DNA of 56,397 bases from positions 42,324 through 98,720 of the forward strand of contig NZ_BMNT01000037.1 of assembly GCF_014646695.1 (NCBI RefSeq), in the 5' to 3' direction. Below the pieces are notes generated by a model. The model was not told the DNA's origin and searched no databases. It worked only from the letters and a program-made list of their open reading frames with translations. Below are positions 54,973 to 56,397 of the stretch, one piece after another; the stretch's first letter is position 1; every line of letters begins with the position of its first letter. The position numbers were made by a program, and so were the translations under genes. The DNA comes from Sphaerisporangium melleum (GTDB lineage: Bacteria > Actinomycetota > Actinomycetes > Streptosporangiales > Streptosporangiaceae).

Positions 54973-56196
54973 ATGACCGAGCAAGACCGGATCACCACAC
55001 CTGTCACCGCGGGCATGTTGCGCGGCCTCCTCGATGCGGAGGCGACCGCCCACGGCCTGCTGCCGCACCGGCTGCCCGCCCGGGCACGCCGGCAGATCCC
55101 CGACGGACAACTGGCCATGGCCGAGGCGCAGCCCTCGGGCGTGCGGCTGGCGTTCCGCACCCGGGCCACCACCATCGAACTGGACACGTTGCCCACCAAG
55201 CGGGTCTACCGGGGTTTTCCCGCCCCACCGGACGGCGTGTACGACCTGCTGGTCGATGGCCGTCTCACCGCCCAGGCCACGGTGCCCGGCGGCAGAGTCC
55301 GCACGATCACCGACATGGTCTCCCAGACCGCCGAAGTGCACGAGGGACCGGCCGGCACCGCCCGCTTCACCGGCCTGCCGGCGGGTGACAAGGAGGTCGA
55401 GATCTGGCTTCCGCACAACGAGATCACCGAACTGATCGCCCTGCGCACCGATGCCCCGGTCGAGCCGGCGCGCGAGTGCGGGCGCAGGGTGTGGCTGCAC
55501 CACGGCAGTTCCATCAGCCAGGGCTCGAACGCCGCCCATCCGACCGCCATCTGGCCGGCCCTGGCAGCCGCCCAGGGCAGAGTGGAACTGGTCAACCTGG
55601 GGTTCGGTGGCAGCGCGCTGCTGGATCCGTTCACCGCCCGTGCGATGCGGGACACTCCCGCGGACCTGATCAGCGTCAAGGTCGGCATCAATATCGTCAA
55701 CAGCGACGCGATGCGCCTGCGCGCCTTCAGCCCCGCGGTCCACGGCTTCCTGGACACCATCCGCGAGGGGCATCCGGCCACTCCGCTGCTGGTCGTTTCG
55801 CCCATCCTGTGCCCGGTCCAGGAGGACACCCCCGGCCCGCTCGCGCCCGTCTTCGACGGCGGGACCCTGCGGTTCCGGGCCACGGGCGATCCGGCCGAGC
55901 GCGCCGCCGGCCGCCTGACGCTCAACGTCATCCGCGCCGAACTCGCGCGGATCGTCGATCAGCGCAGGGCTGAGGACCCGAACCTGCACCACCTCGATGG
56001 CCGTGACCTCTACGGCGCGAGCGACTACGCGGAACTCCCGTTGCCCGACGAGGTTCACCCCGACGCCGCGGGCCACCGCCGCATCGGCGAGAACTTCGCC
56101 CGGTTGGTGTTCGGCACCGGCGGTCCCTTCGCCGCCACGGCCGGCGGGCCGTCCCGGGCCGAGCGTCGCGTGCCCGGCCGACCCGCCTCCTCATGA
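54973..56196 (+). CDS. SGNH/GDSL-family hydrolase
   Basis: A 407-residue esterase. The N-terminal 165 residues form a beta-rich domain (RLAFRTRATTIELDTLP). The SGNH hydrolase domain follows: block I WLHHGSSISQGSNAAHP with the nucleophile Ser (a GSSIS variant of GDSL), block II FGGSALLDP with the oxyanion Gly, block III KVGINIVN with Asn, and block V PDEVHPDAAGH with Asp and His. No signal peptide is seen. GGAG precedes ATG 54973. It probably removes acyl or acetyl groups from a sugar or lipid. Confidence 0.88.
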   Translation: MTEQDRITTPVTAGMLRGLLDAEATAHGLLPHRLPARARRQIPDGQLAMAEAQPSGVRLAFRTRATTIELDTLPTKRVYRGFPAPPDGVYDLLVDGRLTAQATVPGGRVRTITDMVSQTAEVHEGPAGTARFTGLPAGDKEVEIWLPHNEITELIALRTDAPVEPARECGRRVWLHHGSSISQGSNAAHPTAIWPALAAAQGRVELVNLGFGGSALLDPFTARAMRDTPADLISVKVGINIVNSDAMRLRAFSPAVHGFLDTIREGHPATPLLVVSPILCPVQEDTPGPLAPVFDGGTLRFRATGDPAERAAGRLTLNVIRAELARIVDQRRAEDPNLHHLDGRDLYGASDYAELPLPDEVHPDAAGHRRIGENFARLVFGTGGPFAATAGGPSRAERRVPGRPASS

Positions 56197-56198
56197 GG

Positions 56199-56232
56199 CG
56201 TGGGGGCCTGCCGCCAAGGGCAGGCCCCCACG
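56199..56232. terminator. strong 14-bp bidirectional hairpin terminator
   Basis: CGTGGGGGCCTGCC and GGCAGGCCCCCACG are exact inverted repeats around a 6-nt loop, 2 nt after the SGNH stop and 28 nt after the rpoB stop on the other strand. It closes both genes. Confidence 0.8.
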
Positions 56233-56259
56233 TCAGGAGCGGGGAGCAGGCGTCGCCGC

Positions 56260-56397
56260 TCAGATCTCCTCGACGTTCATCGCCCCTTCGTTGGGGCGCC
56301 GGGACAGGTCGATGCCGAGTTCCTCCGCCGCGCGGAAGACGTCCTCGTCGGTGTCGCGCATCTCGATGGACATGCCGTCGCTGGAGAGCACCTCGAC
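56260..56397 (-). CDS. rpoB: RNA polymerase beta subunit C-terminus, probable stand-alone paralogue (partial)
   Basis: The last 45 codons of a gene running in from the right edge. The stretches [16 protein letters not shown] and [13 protein letters not shown] match the conserved C-terminal end of actinobacterial RpoB, ending NVEEI. In a normal rpoBC operon rpoC would follow within about 100 bp. Here a strong terminator and a convergent hydrolase gene follow instead. This points to a second, free-standing rpoB, as described in Nonomuraea where rpoB(R) gives rifampicin resistance and alters secondary metabolism. The resistance region itself lies outside the window. Confidence 0.85.
   Translation of the reverse strand, partial: VEVLSSDGMSIEMRDTDEDVFRAAEELGIDLSRRPNEGAMNVEEI

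Noticed and set aside
1-56397. tRNA, rRNA, CRISPR, integrase or transposase genes
   Set aside because: No T-loop GGTTCGA cloverleaf, no rRNA-like stretch, no repeat-spacer array and no recombinase motif was seen on either strand.

Overview
The window is very GC-rich with strong third-position GC bias, many GTG starts, GTGA stop/start overlaps and several apparently leaderless genes. This is typical of a mycelial actinomycete. The gene content (DosR-type hypoxia regulator, SARP, mycothiol-dependent-type protein, chitin-degradation set) fits the Streptosporangiales. The right edge carries the C-terminus of an RNA polymerase beta subunit that is not followed by rpoC. A stand-alone second rpoB is known from Nonomuraea, so a Nonomuraea-like genus is my best inference, not a proven assignment. 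I saw no rRNA, tRNA, CRISPR array, insertion sequence or prophage.

Layout. 0-3.3 kb: an SRPBCC protein with its cut-off upstream partner, a YCII/DGPF protein, and a carotenoid-oxygenase-like protein that has lost most iron ligands, divergent from a TetR regulator with two tandem operators. 3.5-4.9 kb: an orphan sensor kinase. 5.1-17.4 kb: an island that looks like a DosR (DevR) dormancy/hypoxia regulon. It holds a flavoprotein reductase, a CBS protein, a GNAT/ADP-forming acyl-CoA synthetase fusion, two pyridoxamine-oxidase-fold proteins, pyruvate formate-lyase with its activase, the DevR response regulator, two universal stress proteins and the GAF-GAF kinase DevS. Five DosR-box-like palindromes lie upstream of genes here. 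Together the enzymes could convert pyruvate to formate, acetate and ATP when oxygen is short.

17.5-21.9 kb: small regulator/enzyme or regulator/transporter pairs (NmrA-like/HxlR, VOC, MFS/CGNR). 22.0-26.5 kb: a secreted polysaccharide-degradation cluster (GH18 chitinase, GH30 glucanase-like enzyme, AA10 lytic monooxygenase) sharing a 357-bp lectin-module repeat and a common upstream motif. 26.6-29.0 kb: methyltransferase/TetR pair and a maleylpyruvate-isomerase-fold protein.

29.5-42.6 kb: a region rich in cell-envelope functions: membrane Ser/Thr kinase, a D-Ala-D-Ala ligase/MurF pair outside any division cluster, an FAD monooxygenase with TetR regulator, an Asp/Glu racemase, a STAND ATPase regulator, a VanY-type D,D-carboxypeptidase divergent from a two-component system, and a GerMN-like lipoprotein. 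42.7-48.0 kb: DeoR/MFS pair, STAS and cupin genes, a Cys-rich pentapeptide-repeat protein, a TetR-like fragment and a GNAT. 48.0-56.4 kb: MmyB-type XRE regulator, alpha/beta hydrolase divergent from a SARP, secreted WD40 protein divergent from a TetR regulator, an SGNH hydrolase, a strong shared terminator, and the rpoB 3' end.
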